DNA of 33,175 nt from an uncultured Woeseiaceae bacterium. GTDB taxonomy: Bacteria; Pseudomonadota; Gammaproteobacteria; Steroidobacterales; Woeseiaceae. The notes beneath the pieces were generated by a model. It was not told the origin of the DNA, did no database searches, and saw only the letters and a list, made by a program, of their open reading frames with translations. Positions within the stretch are counted from its first letter, which is position 1. Each line of letters opens with the position of its first letter. A program made the translations under genes and the position numbers. The stretch lies in NCBI GenBank assembly GCA_905480255.1, contig CAJQPR010000049.1:1-33175 (forward strand), given 5' to 3'. Below are positions 17,692-25,645 of this stretch, piece after piece.

Positions 17692-19116
17692 TTAAGTCTG
17701 AAGTTCGGCGCCGGATGTTGCCGACTCCGGAATGGGTTCAACTTCGAGCACCAGGCCTTTCATGGCTCGAACGCGGACTTTCTGATCTTTCTCAATCGAC
17801 ACCAGGCTTCGTGCCGCCCAGGTTTCGCTTTCCAGCCAGACATGGCCGTCACCCGCGAACGATTCCGTGGCAGTTGCGATGCCACCAACGATGGATTCCC
17901 GGCCGCTAACCGGACCGCGGCGGCGAAGCTTCAATAAGAAGCTCACCAACCAGAAAAGGAACAGACCGGCAACAAGCGCCATGCCGATGACAAAGGTCAT
18001 CGAAATGCCAAACCCTGGGACGCCGCTGTCAAACATCATGATCGAGCCGAATATGACTGCCGTGATGCCGCCGAGCCCAAGCGCGCCGAAGCTCGGTACA
18101 AATGCCTCGGCGATGATCAGGATCATGCCGACAATGATGAGTGCCAGGCCCGCGTAATTCACGGGCAGGACCTGCAATGCATAAGCTGCAAGAAGCAAAC
18201 AGATCACGCCTGCGACGCCCGGAATGATGGCGCCCGGGTTGTAGCCTTCAAAGAGCAGTCCATAAAGACCGATCATCAGCAATAGAATTGCAATTTCGGG
18301 ACTGGCGATTGTGTTCAGTATTTTGAGACGCCAGCTCGGTTCAAGCGTCTCCACCGTCAAGCCTTCGCTCTCGATCGTAAATGCTTCGTTATTCACTTTG
18401 ACTTCGCGACCATGAATAGCCTGCAGTAATTCCGCCTGGTCATCCGCAATAAGGTCAATGACGTTTAATTCGAGCGCTTCAGTCGACGTCAGAGTCGCTG
18501 CATCCCGCACGGCTTCTTCCGCCCAGTCTGCGTTGCGCCCGTGCGCCTCGGCTAGCCCACGAATATACGCGATGGAATCGTTCAGAACTTTTCGGCCCAT
18601 TGCAGAATCCGGAGCGTCGGGCTCGGCCTCTTCAGCATCCTCGTCCAGATCGTCGATTTGCTCTTCGGGCGTATTCTCGGTCGGAGATACGTCTTCGCCG
18701 GTCAGCGAGACGGGGGTCGCTGCACCCAGGTGGGTTGTTGGCGCCATCGCGGCAATGTGGCTGGCGAGCAGAATGTAAGTGCCCGCACTGTCTGCACGCG
18801 CACCCCCTGGCGACACATAAGTGACGACCGGGACGTCTGATCCCAAAATGGACTGAACAATGTCCCTCATTGGCTCTACGAGCCCACCAGGCGTGTCCAT
18901 TCGAATGATGATCAGGCTGGCGTCCTGTGCCTGCGCCGTCTCAATGCCATCAATGATAAATTCGGCCGTTGCGACGCCGAGCGCGCCCTCAAGATCAAGC
19001 CGGATCGCAGTGCCCGCCGCCTGAGCACCTGAAGCCCATACCACGACCAGCAGAATCAATACAGTTCTGAGCTGGACTAAAAGATTCAGTGATCTTAGAT
19101 ACATTCGGAACATCAT
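17692..19116 (-). CDS. Long-form NfeD family membrane serine protease
   Basis: A 474-residue protein: signal or first membrane segment about 17-34; a ClpP-class serine protease domain about 36-240; four to five membrane helices about 273-400; and a C-terminal OB-fold NfeD domain about 405-465. The nucleophile is probably S110 (ARADSAGTYI); the partner lysine is probably K176 (MGRKVLND), by analogy with the PH1510 Ser/Lys dyad. Residues 141-170 form a very acidic insertion (about 15 Asp/Glu in 30) between the two. The start is at the first ATG; M5 (19104) is also possible. It is upstream of the slipin gene, as is usual for this pair. Confidence 0.92.
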   Translation of the reverse strand: MMFRMYLRSLNLLVQLRTVLILLVVVWASGAQAAGTAIRLDLEGALGVATAEFIIDGIETAQAQDASLIIIRMDTPGGLVEPMRDIVQSILGSDVPVVTYVSPGGARADSAGTYILLASHIAAMAPTTHLGAATPVSLTGEDVSPTENTPEEQIDDLDEDAEEAEPDAPDSAMGRKVLNDSIAYIRGLAEAHGRNADWAEEAVRDAATLTSTEALELNVIDLIADDQAELLQAIHGREVKVNNEAFTIESEGLTVETLEPSWRLKILNTIASPEIAILLLMIGLYGLLFEGYNPGAIIPGVAGVICLLLAAYALQVLPVNYAGLALIIVGMILIIAEAFVPSFGALGLGGITAVIFGSIMMFDSGVPGFGISMTFVIGMALVAGLFLFWLVSFLLKLRRRGPVSGRESIVGGIATATESFAGDGHVWLESETWAARSLVSIEKDQKVRVRAMKGLVLEVEPIPESATSGAELQT

Positions 19117-19184
19117 ATCAGGGCTGATTCTCCAACGGGTGCCGGTTGTGGCATTCTCTCGGTTCCTGAGCAGGGCTGGACGTA

Positions 19185-19667
19185 ATGTTTATTCGATTCA
19201 TAACCACCGGTGGCACGATCGACAAGATCTATTTCGATGCGCTGAGCCAGTTTGAAGTCGGCGAGTCGCCTATTGGCGCGATCCTTACAGACGGTCTGGT
19301 TAGCTTTGACTATGAGGTCGTTTCGTTGTTCCGCAAGGACAGCCTGGAAGTCACTGCGGAAGATCGCCTGGTGCTCAAAGAATTTATTGCGAAAGACGAT
19401 GCCGGCCACTATGTCATCAGCCATGGCACAGACACGATGGTGGATACCGCTTCTGTGCTCGCTGATTTACCCGGTAAACGAATTGTGCTGACCGGCGCGT
19501 TGAGCCCGGCGCGATTTAAGACCACAGATGCAATATTCAACGTTGGCATGGCCGTGGCGGCCGTCCAAACCGTCGACCTGGGAGTCTACATTGCAATGAA
19601 CGGGCAGGTCTTCCCCGCGGGAGAAGTTAAAAAGAACCGCGAAGCAAATCAGTTTGAGCGGATCTGA
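19185..19667 (+). CDS. Short asparaginase-like protein (N-terminal domain only)
   Basis: A 160-residue cytoplasmic protein matching the N-terminal domain of type I/II L-asparaginases. It has the TTGGTID loop (7-13, with the nucleophile-position threonine T11) and HGTDTM (80-85, with T82/D83). Full enzymes are about 330 residues; the entire C-terminal domain is absent, and the stop is followed by a hairpin rather than a continuing frame. The position of the catalytic Lys (K162 in E. coli AnsB) falls on V127/Q128 in my by-eye alignment, so ordinary activity is doubtful. Similar short proteins exist in gammaproteobacteria under the name asparaginase domain. It is divergent from nfeD (68 bp). Confidence 0.85.
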   Translation: MFIRFITTGGTIDKIYFDALSQFEVGESPIGAILTDGLVSFDYEVVSLFRKDSLEVTAEDRLVLKEFIAKDDAGHYVISHGTDTMVDTASVLADLPGKRIVLTGALSPARFKTTDAIFNVGMAVAAVQTVDLGVYIAMNGQVFPAGEVKKNREANQFERI

Positions 19668-19690
19668 AAATCGGAGTTAGCGGAAAGCAA

Positions 19691-19717
19691 AAGGGTCAGA
19701 GCACGGCTCTGACCCTT
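19691..19717. terminator. Perfect 12-bp hairpin between convergent genes
   Basis: AAGGGTCAGAGC and GCTCTGACCCTT form a perfect 12-bp stem with a three-base loop (ACG), just after the asparaginase-like stop and before the convergent aldehyde dehydrogenase stop. The stem begins with A's and ends with T's on either strand, suiting a bidirectional terminator, although the trailing T run is short. The GGGTCAGAG core is reminiscent of REP-like palindromes; no other copy is in the window. Confidence 0.65.
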
Positions 19718-19719
19718 AA

Positions 19720-19737
19720 TTCGTCAGTCATGACGAA
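19720..19737. repeat. Second small hairpin beside the terminator
   Basis: TTCGTCA and TGACGAA form a perfect 7-bp stem with a GTCA loop, two bases after the 12-bp hairpin. It may extend the terminator or be half of a palindromic repeat unit. Confidence 0.45.
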
Positions 19738-19766
19738 ACCGCGTTGCTTGACAGCATCTGGAATGA

Positions 19767-21284
19767 TTACAGATCGAAATTAATGCCTTGAGCGAGTGGC
19801 AAGTCCTTACCCCAATTGATCGTATTCGTTTGTCGCCGCATGTAGGCCTTCCAGGAATCCGAGCCGGCTTCTCTGCCGCCGCCGGTTTCTTTCTCCCCGC
19901 CAAATGCGCCGCCAATCTCGGCGCCTGAGGTACCGATGTTGACGTTGGCAATGCCGCAATCAGATCCGGCATTGGAGAGGAAATACTCTGCATTTTGCAA
20001 ATTGTCCGTGAAAATTGCCGACGACAATCCCTGGACGACGCCATTTTGCATCGCAATCGCTTCGTCCAGGTCACTGTAGGAAATCAGGTAAAGGATCGGG
20101 CCAAAAGTTTCGGTCTGGACGATGTCCCATTCATTTTTCGCTATCGCAATGACCGGTTCGATGAAGTTGCCGGGCCCGTCGATGCGGTTTCCACCACAAA
20201 GTATCTCACCGCCTGAGTCTCGTACCGCCGCAACCGCTGATTCGACCCGCTCAAGTGCCGATTCGTCGATAACCGGGCCCATGAGCGTGTTGGGATCAAG
20301 TGGGTCGCCAATTCGAACCTGACCGTATGCCCTGACGAGTTTTTCCTTCAGTTCGTCCATGCGGGATTCGTGACAGATGATTCGCCGTGTCGACGTACAG
20401 CGCTGCCCGGCAGTACCAACGGAGCCAAAAACAATACCCGGAACCGCGATATCCATATTCGCGTATTCGTCAACAATAATCGCGTTGTTCCCACCGAGCT
20501 CGAGCAGCCATTTACCCATCCGGCCTGCGACGCGCTCACCAACCTTTTTGCCTACGCCGCATGAGCCGGTGAAGGAAACAAGGTCGATTCGTTTGTCGTC
20601 GACAAACTGCTGCGCGAGTTCGTTGTCAGCATCGTTGAATACAAAAAATATTTCCGGAAAACCCGCATCGGCCAGGGCTTTGTTACAGATCTTATGGACG
20701 GCAATTCCACAAAGTGGCGTTTTTGGCGAGGGTTTCCAGATGTTGACGTTGCCGCATATCGCGGCAATGCAGGCATTCCATGACCACACTGCAACCGGAA
20801 AGTTGAACGCCGTAATCGTGCCCACGACTCCGACGGGATGCCATTGTTCGTACATACGATGCAACGGACGTTCCGAATGCATTGTATTGCCGTAAAGCAT
20901 GCGTGACTGACCAACAGCGAAATCGGTGATATCGATCATCTCCTGAACTTCACCGTCACCCTCGGCCTTGATTTTGCCCATTTCAAGGGAAACCAGGCTG
21001 CCAAGCGCATCCTTGTTCTCGCGCAGTGCATTACCAATCAGGCGAATCGCTTCACCACGGGCCGGGGAAGGGATCTTGCGCCATTCGAGGAATGCGGCAC
21101 GTGCTGCGGTTACCAGCTGCTCGTACTCAGCTCTTGTCGTCGAGCGCACGCTGGCGATGACTTCGCCGTTTGACGGATTGATCGATTCAATCAACTGCGC
21201 GGAAGTGTCCTCGAGCGATTCTGAACCCAGCCAGGTGCCGGGATTAGTGTCTGAGAGACCGAGACTCTTAAGAATATCTTGCAT
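19767..21284 (-). CDS. ALDH7-type aldehyde dehydrogenase (aminoadipate-semialdehyde / piperideine-6-carboxylate type)
   Basis: NAD-dependent aldehyde dehydrogenase, 505 aa from the ATG at 21284 (preceded by GGGGAA); an extension to 21389 is unsupported. Catalytic C296 is in [10 protein letters not shown], general base E262 in LLELGGNNA, and oxyanion N161 in [10 protein letters not shown]. The segments [18 protein letters not shown] and [20 protein letters not shown] are typical of the ALDH7/antiquitin group, which oxidises alpha-aminoadipate semialdehyde in lysine catabolism. The substrate is inferred; no lysine-catabolic neighbour supports it. It is divergent from the DAHP synthase across about 270 bp, in which I see no further gene, and convergent with the asparaginase-like gene across the 19691 hairpin. 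Confidence 0.9.
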   Translation of the reverse strand: MQDILKSLGLSDTNPGTWLGSESLEDTSAQLIESINPSNGEVIASVRSTTRAEYEQLVTAARAAFLEWRKIPSPARGEAIRLIGNALRENKDALGSLVSLEMGKIKAEGDGEVQEMIDITDFAVGQSRMLYGNTMHSERPLHRMYEQWHPVGVVGTITAFNFPVAVWSWNACIAAICGNVNIWKPSPKTPLCGIAVHKICNKALADAGFPEIFFVFNDADNELAQQFVDDKRIDLVSFTGSCGVGKKVGERVAGRMGKWLLELGGNNAIIVDEYANMDIAVPGIVFGSVGTAGQRCTSTRRIICHESRMDELKEKLVRAYGQVRIGDPLDPNTLMGPVIDESALERVESAVAAVRDSGGEILCGGNRIDGPGNFIEPVIAIAKNEWDIVQTETFGPILYLISYSDLDEAIAMQNGVVQGLSSAIFTDNLQNAEYFLSNAGSDCGIANVNIGTSGAEIGGAFGGEKETGGGREAGSDSWKAYMRRQTNTINWGKDLPLAQGINFDL

Positions 21285-21553
21285 GAAATTCCCCGAAAGG
21301 TAGCGATTTAAAGCGGCTCTAGATTCCTGATCGACAGGCCGCGGCAGGCGCGCATTGTGCCAATCTGAACGCTTCCTTGCCACACCCAAATTACCGACCC
21401 GGCCAGAGCCTTGCCTGAAGCCTGCTAAAGCTCCGAGTTAATCTTCGTAAGCATCTGATTGCGCGAGTAACTTTTGCTTAAAGCAGCTGCTTGCGGCATA
21501 GTCCGCGAATCAGGCAATTGGTGCCTGGCGAACGCATTTCAGGCAGGTTCATC

Positions 21554-22912
21554 GTGACCCGATCCGTTTCAAAAACCGACTGGCACCCGGCGAGCTGGCA
21601 AGCGCTGTCTGCGCAGCAACAGCCCACCTACCCAGACAAGGCCGCTATGGAGCGTGCCATTGGCGATCTGAGCCGCCTGCCGCCGATTGTGACCTCCTGG
21701 GAGATTGAAGCCCTGAAAGATCAGATCGCACTGGCCCAGAGAGGCGATGCCTTTGTTCTGCAGGGCGGTGATTGCGCCGAAACCTTTGACGAATGCACGT
21801 CCGAGAACATAGTTGCGAAGCTCAAGATCTTGCTGCAGATGAGTCTCGTAATGTTGCATGGCCTCAAGAAACCGGTGGTCCGTGTTGGACGCATGGCCGG
21901 CCAGTACGCGAAACCGCGATCTGCCGATACTGAGACGAGAGATGGCGTGTCACTGCCCAGTTTCCGTGGCGACCTTGTAAACCGCAGTGCGTTTACACCC
22001 GCCGACCGGATCCCTGATCCCCAGCTAATTCTGCGTGGTTACGAGCGCGCGGCGCTGACATTGAATTTTGTTCGGTCTTTGATCGATGGCGGATTCGCCG
22101 ACCTGCATCACCCGGAAAACTGGGATCTTGACTGGGTAGGTCATTCGAAGACTGCCGACAGATACCACGAGATCGTCCGTTCGATCTCCGATTCGCTCGA
22201 CTTTCTTGAATCCATCCTCGGGCGGGCCGTGCATCAGACCCAGCGCGCTGATATTTATGCGGCTCACGAAGGCCTGCATCTCAGTTATGAGCAGGCACAG
22301 ACCCGGTACCTTGATCATCGCAAGCGCTGGTATGACCTGACGACCCATTTCCCGTGGATCGGCATGCGCACTGCGCAAATTGATGGCGCGCACGTCGAAT
22401 ACTTTCGTGGCATCTCAAATCCGATGGGAATCAAGATTGGACCGGGGATGACAGTGGAATGGCTGCAAAACCTGATTCGGGTCCTGAACCCGAACAACGA
22501 ACCCGGCAGGATCAGCCTGATTCATCGATTCGGCGCAACAGCGATCGAAGATGGGCTGCCACCGCTCATCAAGGCGGTCAGGGAGACCGGTTCTCCAGTT
22601 TTGTGGGTCTGCGACCCGATGCACGGCAACACTGAGAGCACGGCTGATGGCACCAAGACCCGGCGTTTTGACAAAATTGTCGCCGAACTTGAGGCTGCAC
22701 ATGATGTACATCAGTCAATGGGCAGCTACCTCGGCGGCATTCATCTCGAACTGACGGGTGAGAATGTCACGGAATGCACCGGCGGTGCGCGTGGATTGAC
22801 AGACGGTGACCTGGCGCGAACCTACAAATCAACCGTGGATCCACGCCTGAACTATGAACAGGCGATGGAAGTTGCCATGCGCCTTTCGGGCCTTGGCAAG
22901 AATCTGGACTAG
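21554..22912 (+). CDS. Class II 3-deoxy-D-arabino-heptulosonate 7-phosphate synthase
   Basis: First enzyme of the shikimate pathway: phosphoenolpyruvate plus erythrose 4-phosphate to DAHP. It is the plant/microbial class II type, not the AroFGH type. Motifs: DWHPASWQALSAQQQPTYPD at the N-terminus, LQGGDCAETFDE (metal-ligand C74), VGRMAGQYAKPRS, HEGLHLSYEQ, and WVCDPMHGNT near the C-terminus. I choose the GTG at 21554 (AGG six bases upstream), giving 452 aa as in relatives; an in-frame TTG at 21491 would add 21 residues of unlikely sequence. The stop overlaps the convergent rluE stop in a CTAG tetranucleotide. Extra N-terminal regulatory segments as in mycobacterial enzymes are not present. 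Confidence 0.93.
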   Translation: MTRSVSKTDWHPASWQALSAQQQPTYPDKAAMERAIGDLSRLPPIVTSWEIEALKDQIALAQRGDAFVLQGGDCAETFDECTSENIVAKLKILLQMSLVMLHGLKKPVVRVGRMAGQYAKPRSADTETRDGVSLPSFRGDLVNRSAFTPADRIPDPQLILRGYERAALTLNFVRSLIDGGFADLHHPENWDLDWVGHSKTADRYHEIVRSISDSLDFLESILGRAVHQTQRADIYAAHEGLHLSYEQAQTRYLDHRKRWYDLTTHFPWIGMRTAQIDGAHVEYFRGISNPMGIKIGPGMTVEWLQNLIRVLNPNNEPGRISLIHRFGATAIEDGLPPLIKAVRETGSPVLWVCDPMHGNTESTADGTKTRRFDKIVAELEAAHDVHQSMGSYLGGIHLELTGENVTECTGGARGLTDGDLARTYKSTVDPRLNYEQAMEVAMRLSGLGKNLD

Positions 22913-23493
22913 GCTTTCCGGTAACGATATGACCTGAGGCTGGCCCATGCTTCGGCGGTTTCCATATTGGCCGATTCGCCCGGCTGCAGACTGTCCAGCG
23001 CCCACGGACCGACTCTCTGCCTGATAAGCCGCAGGGCAGGGAGCCCAACGGCGGCTGTCATTCGGCGTACCTGCCGATTTCTGCCTTCGTTAATGACCAC
23101 TTCCAGCCAGCTTGTCGGAATCGATTTTCGCTGACGAATCGGCGGATCTCGCGGCCAAAGCGGGTCAGGCTCATTCATCAAGGACGCTTCCAGTGCACGT
23201 GCCATGCCGTCCTTCAGATGCACTCCATTCTGCAGCGCCGACATTTGGCTGTGTGTTGCCTCTCCTTCCACCTGCACCCAGTAGTGCTTGTCGAGCTTGT
23301 GCTTCGGTTCGCTTATCCGCGCCTGGAGTCGCCCGTCATCTGTCAGCATGACGAGGCCTTCGCTCTCGAAATCGAGGCGTCCTGCCGGGTAGACCGAAGA
23401 GACGTCTATATAGTCTGCGAGCGTGAGCCGGTCGTTTTCATCCCGAAACTGACACATCACCCGGAAGGGTTTGTTCAGAAGAATCAAGGGCAT
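22909..23493 (-). CDS. rluE: 23S rRNA pseudouridine(2457) synthase RluE
   Basis: RsuA-family pseudouridine synthase, 194 aa. It has no S4 domain and begins directly with LILLNKPFRVMCQF, as RluE does. Catalytic D41 is in YPAGRLDFESEGLVMLT; the second conserved block is INEGRNRQVRRMTAAVGLPALRLIR (about 133-157). In E. coli it sits next to icd, in divergent orientation as here, which supports the RluE call over RluB/RluF. An AT-rich stretch precedes the ATG with no visible Shine-Dalgarno. It shares four bases with the DAHP synthase stop. Confidence 0.93.
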   Translation of the reverse strand: MPLILLNKPFRVMCQFRDENDRLTLADYIDVSSVYPAGRLDFESEGLVMLTDDGRLQARISEPKHKLDKHYWVQVEGEATHSQMSALQNGVHLKDGMARALEASLMNEPDPLWPRDPPIRQRKSIPTSWLEVVINEGRNRQVRRMTAAVGLPALRLIRQRVGPWALDSLQPGESANMETAEAWASLRSYRYRKA

Positions 23494-23602
23494 ATATTAA
23501 GAAATAACATGAAGAATAACCGTTAGGACATTGTTTTATATGTAAAAATAATAACTTTGATATTTGCTCGATGACTGTCTGTCAATCAACGTACTAACAG
23601 TG

Positions 23603-23631
23603 CTGTGACCAGGCGGGACGAACTGTACAAT
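23603..23631 (+). promoter_or_regulatory. Candidate icd promoter
   Basis: TACAAT at 23626-23631 is a good -10 match, 34 bp before the icd ATG. Seventeen bases upstream, CTGTGA is a poor -35. It lies downstream of an AT-rich block (about 23494-23580) that separates rluE and icd and may bind regulators or help melting. Confidence 0.4.
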
Positions 23632-23664
23632 GCACGCCATTTTTCAGGAAGCCGAAAACCGATC

Positions 23665-25005
23665 ATGCAATACGACCATATCAAGCTGCCAGCGCAAGGA
23701 GAGGCGATCACCGTCAATGGCGATCACTCCATCAACGTCCCGGACAATCCGATTATTCCCTATATCGAAGGAGACGGAATTGGTATCGATGTAACGCCGG
23801 TCATGCAGGATGTTACTAACGCCGCCGTCCAGCGAGCCTACGGCGGGAAGCGCAGAATTGAGTGGATGGAAATATACGCCGGAGGGAAAGCAACGGAGCT
23901 TTACGGTGAAAACGAGTTCCTTCCCGAAGATACATTGAATGCGATGCAGCACTATGTCGTGTCAATCAAAGGCCCTCTAATGACTCCAACCGGGGGAGGC
24001 ATACGCTCCCTGAACGTTGCGATTCGACAGACGATGGATCTGTTTGCCTGTGTCCGACCGATTCGATACTTCCCGGGTGTTGAGACACCTATGAAGGACT
24101 CGGACCTGGTTGACATGGTGGTCTTTCGCGAAAACACCGAGGACATATACGCGGGGATTGAATTCCCGACAGGCTCCAAAGAAGTGCAGAAGCTGATTCA
24201 CTTCCTGCAATCAGAGCTGGGCGTTAAGAATATTCGTTTTCCTGCCAGCTCCGGTCTCGGCATAAAACCGGTTTCGAGGGAGGGCTCACAGCGACTCGTT
24301 CGAAAAGCGATCCAGTACTGCATCGAGCGTGATTCTGAATCGGTCACGCTCGTGCACAAGGGCAACATCATGAAGTTCACCGAGGGCGCTTTTTGCAAAT
24401 GGGGCTACGCGCTCGCTCGGGAGGAGTTTGGCGCAACGGAGAAAGACGGCGGCCCCTGGGTGAGCTTTGAGAACCCGGTCACGGGGAAGGAGATCATCGT
24501 CAAGGATGTCATCGCCGATAACTTCCTGCAGCAAATTCTCATGCGGCCTGAGGAATATGACGTCATCGCAACGCTGAACCTGAATGGGGACTATATTTCT
24601 GACGCGCTTGCGGCACAGGTCGGCGGGATTGGCATCGCGCCCGGCGGCAACATCGGGGAAGGCGTTGCGGTATTTGAAGCGACGCACGGCACCGCACCAG
24701 GTTTTGCAGGCAAAGACAGGGTCAATCCCGGCTCACTAATTCTCTCGGCCGAAATGATGCTTCGCTACATGGGATGGCACGAGGCGGCAGACCTGATCAT
24801 TAAGGGCGTGGCCAACACGATTGCTCATAAGGAGCTCACCTTCGATCTGGCAAGGTTGAGAGAAGCAATACATCAACCGATCCGGAAGGAGCGACCGCAC
24901 GACAAGACTGAAGTTAAACAGGAACTGGATCAGCTGGTACCTGGAGCAAAGTTAGTGGGTACACGGGGATTTGGCGAGGCCGTGATTCGGCATATGGATG
25001 ACTGA
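23665..25005 (+). CDS. icd: Isocitrate dehydrogenase (Escherichia-type), with altered coenzyme pocket
   Basis: Oxidatively decarboxylates isocitrate to 2-oxoglutarate. I start at ATG 23665 (446 aa), matching the family N-terminus ([19 protein letters not shown]); a GTG at 23605 would add 20 residues. The substrate loop [13 protein letters not shown] holds S115, equivalent to the AceK-phosphorylated Ser113 of E. coli. The NADP-contacting positions 344/345/391 of E. coli (Lys, Tyr, Tyr) are G346, F347 and F393 here, while V353 and R397 are kept. About 28 extra residues (about 399-427, [13 protein letters not shown]...) are inserted before the C-terminal [14 protein letters not shown]. Coenzyme preference is therefore open. 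The stop overlaps the UDG start by 8 bases. Confidence 0.95.
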   Translation: MQYDHIKLPAQGEAITVNGDHSINVPDNPIIPYIEGDGIGIDVTPVMQDVTNAAVQRAYGGKRRIEWMEIYAGGKATELYGENEFLPEDTLNAMQHYVVSIKGPLMTPTGGGIRSLNVAIRQTMDLFACVRPIRYFPGVETPMKDSDLVDMVVFRENTEDIYAGIEFPTGSKEVQKLIHFLQSELGVKNIRFPASSGLGIKPVSREGSQRLVRKAIQYCIERDSESVTLVHKGNIMKFTEGAFCKWGYALAREEFGATEKDGGPWVSFENPVTGKEIIVKDVIADNFLQQILMRPEEYDVIATLNLNGDYISDALAAQVGGIGIAPGGNIGEGVAVFEATHGTAPGFAGKDRVNPGSLILSAEMMLRYMGWHEAADLIIKGVANTIAHKELTFDLARLREAIHQPIRKERPHDKTEVKQELDQLVPGAKLVGTRGFGEAVIRHMDD

Positions 25006-25633
25006 GTCTTTTGATCGCGATTGCCGCCGCTGTCCGCGGCTGGCGAAGTTTCTGGACGATGTTCGGAAAAAGCACCCGGACTATTACTGTGGACCGGTTC
25101 CACCATTTGGTGATCCGCTTGGCCGACTGATGATAGTGGGGCTTGCGCCAGGTCTGCACGGCGCCAACCGCACCGGGCGGCCATTTACAGGTGACCACGC
25201 CGGGGTCTTGCTCTATGAAACCCTGCATCAGTTCGGCTTCAGCACTGCCGCGGAATCTGTTTCGGCAGATGACCCATTGCAGCTAATCAACTGCCGCATA
25301 ACCAACGCAGTTAAATGCCTTCCGCCGGACAACAAGCCGATCGGTGCGGAGATTAATACCTGCAATGATTTCCTGGCCAGCGAACTGCGCAGCCTGACGC
25401 AGGACTCAGTGGTTCTGGCACTGGGCGGCATCGCGCATCGTGCGGTGATCAAATCGGTTGGTGGACGCCAGGCAGCCTACAAGTTCGGCCACGCTGCCGA
25501 GCACGAAGTAGAGGACAGGTTCACAATGCTGGACTCTTATCACTGCAGTCGCTACAACACCAATACGCGCCGCCTAACACCGGAGATGTTCCAGAATGTA
25601 TTTGCGCGCGCAAGGGATCTGCTTAACCAGTAA
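24998..25633 (+). CDS. Uracil-DNA glycosylase, family 5 (UDGb)-like
   Basis: A 211-residue base-excision repair enzyme of the 4Fe-4S UDG group. Motif A is [16 protein letters not shown] (48-63), the ANRTGR form typical of UDGb, with no catalytic Asp/Asn at the usual family-1 position. Probable cluster ligands are C9, C12, C107 (NAVKCLPP) and C122. Motif B reads [14 protein letters not shown] (181-194), with HCS in place of the common HPS. UDGb enzymes remove uracil and other deaminated bases from DNA. The ATG overlaps the end of icd by 8 bases, and uvrC starts 12 bp downstream, so it is in a repair-linked operon icd-udg-uvrC-pgsA. Confidence 0.87.
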   Translation: MTESFDRDCRRCPRLAKFLDDVRKKHPDYYCGPVPPFGDPLGRLMIVGLAPGLHGANRTGRPFTGDHAGVLLYETLHQFGFSTAAESVSADDPLQLINCRITNAVKCLPPDNKPIGAEINTCNDFLASELRSLTQDSVVLALGGIAHRAVIKSVGGRQAAYKFGHAAEHEVEDRFTMLDSYHCSRYNTNTRRLTPEMFQNVFARARDLLNQ

Positions 25634-25645
25634 GCGACGATTGGG

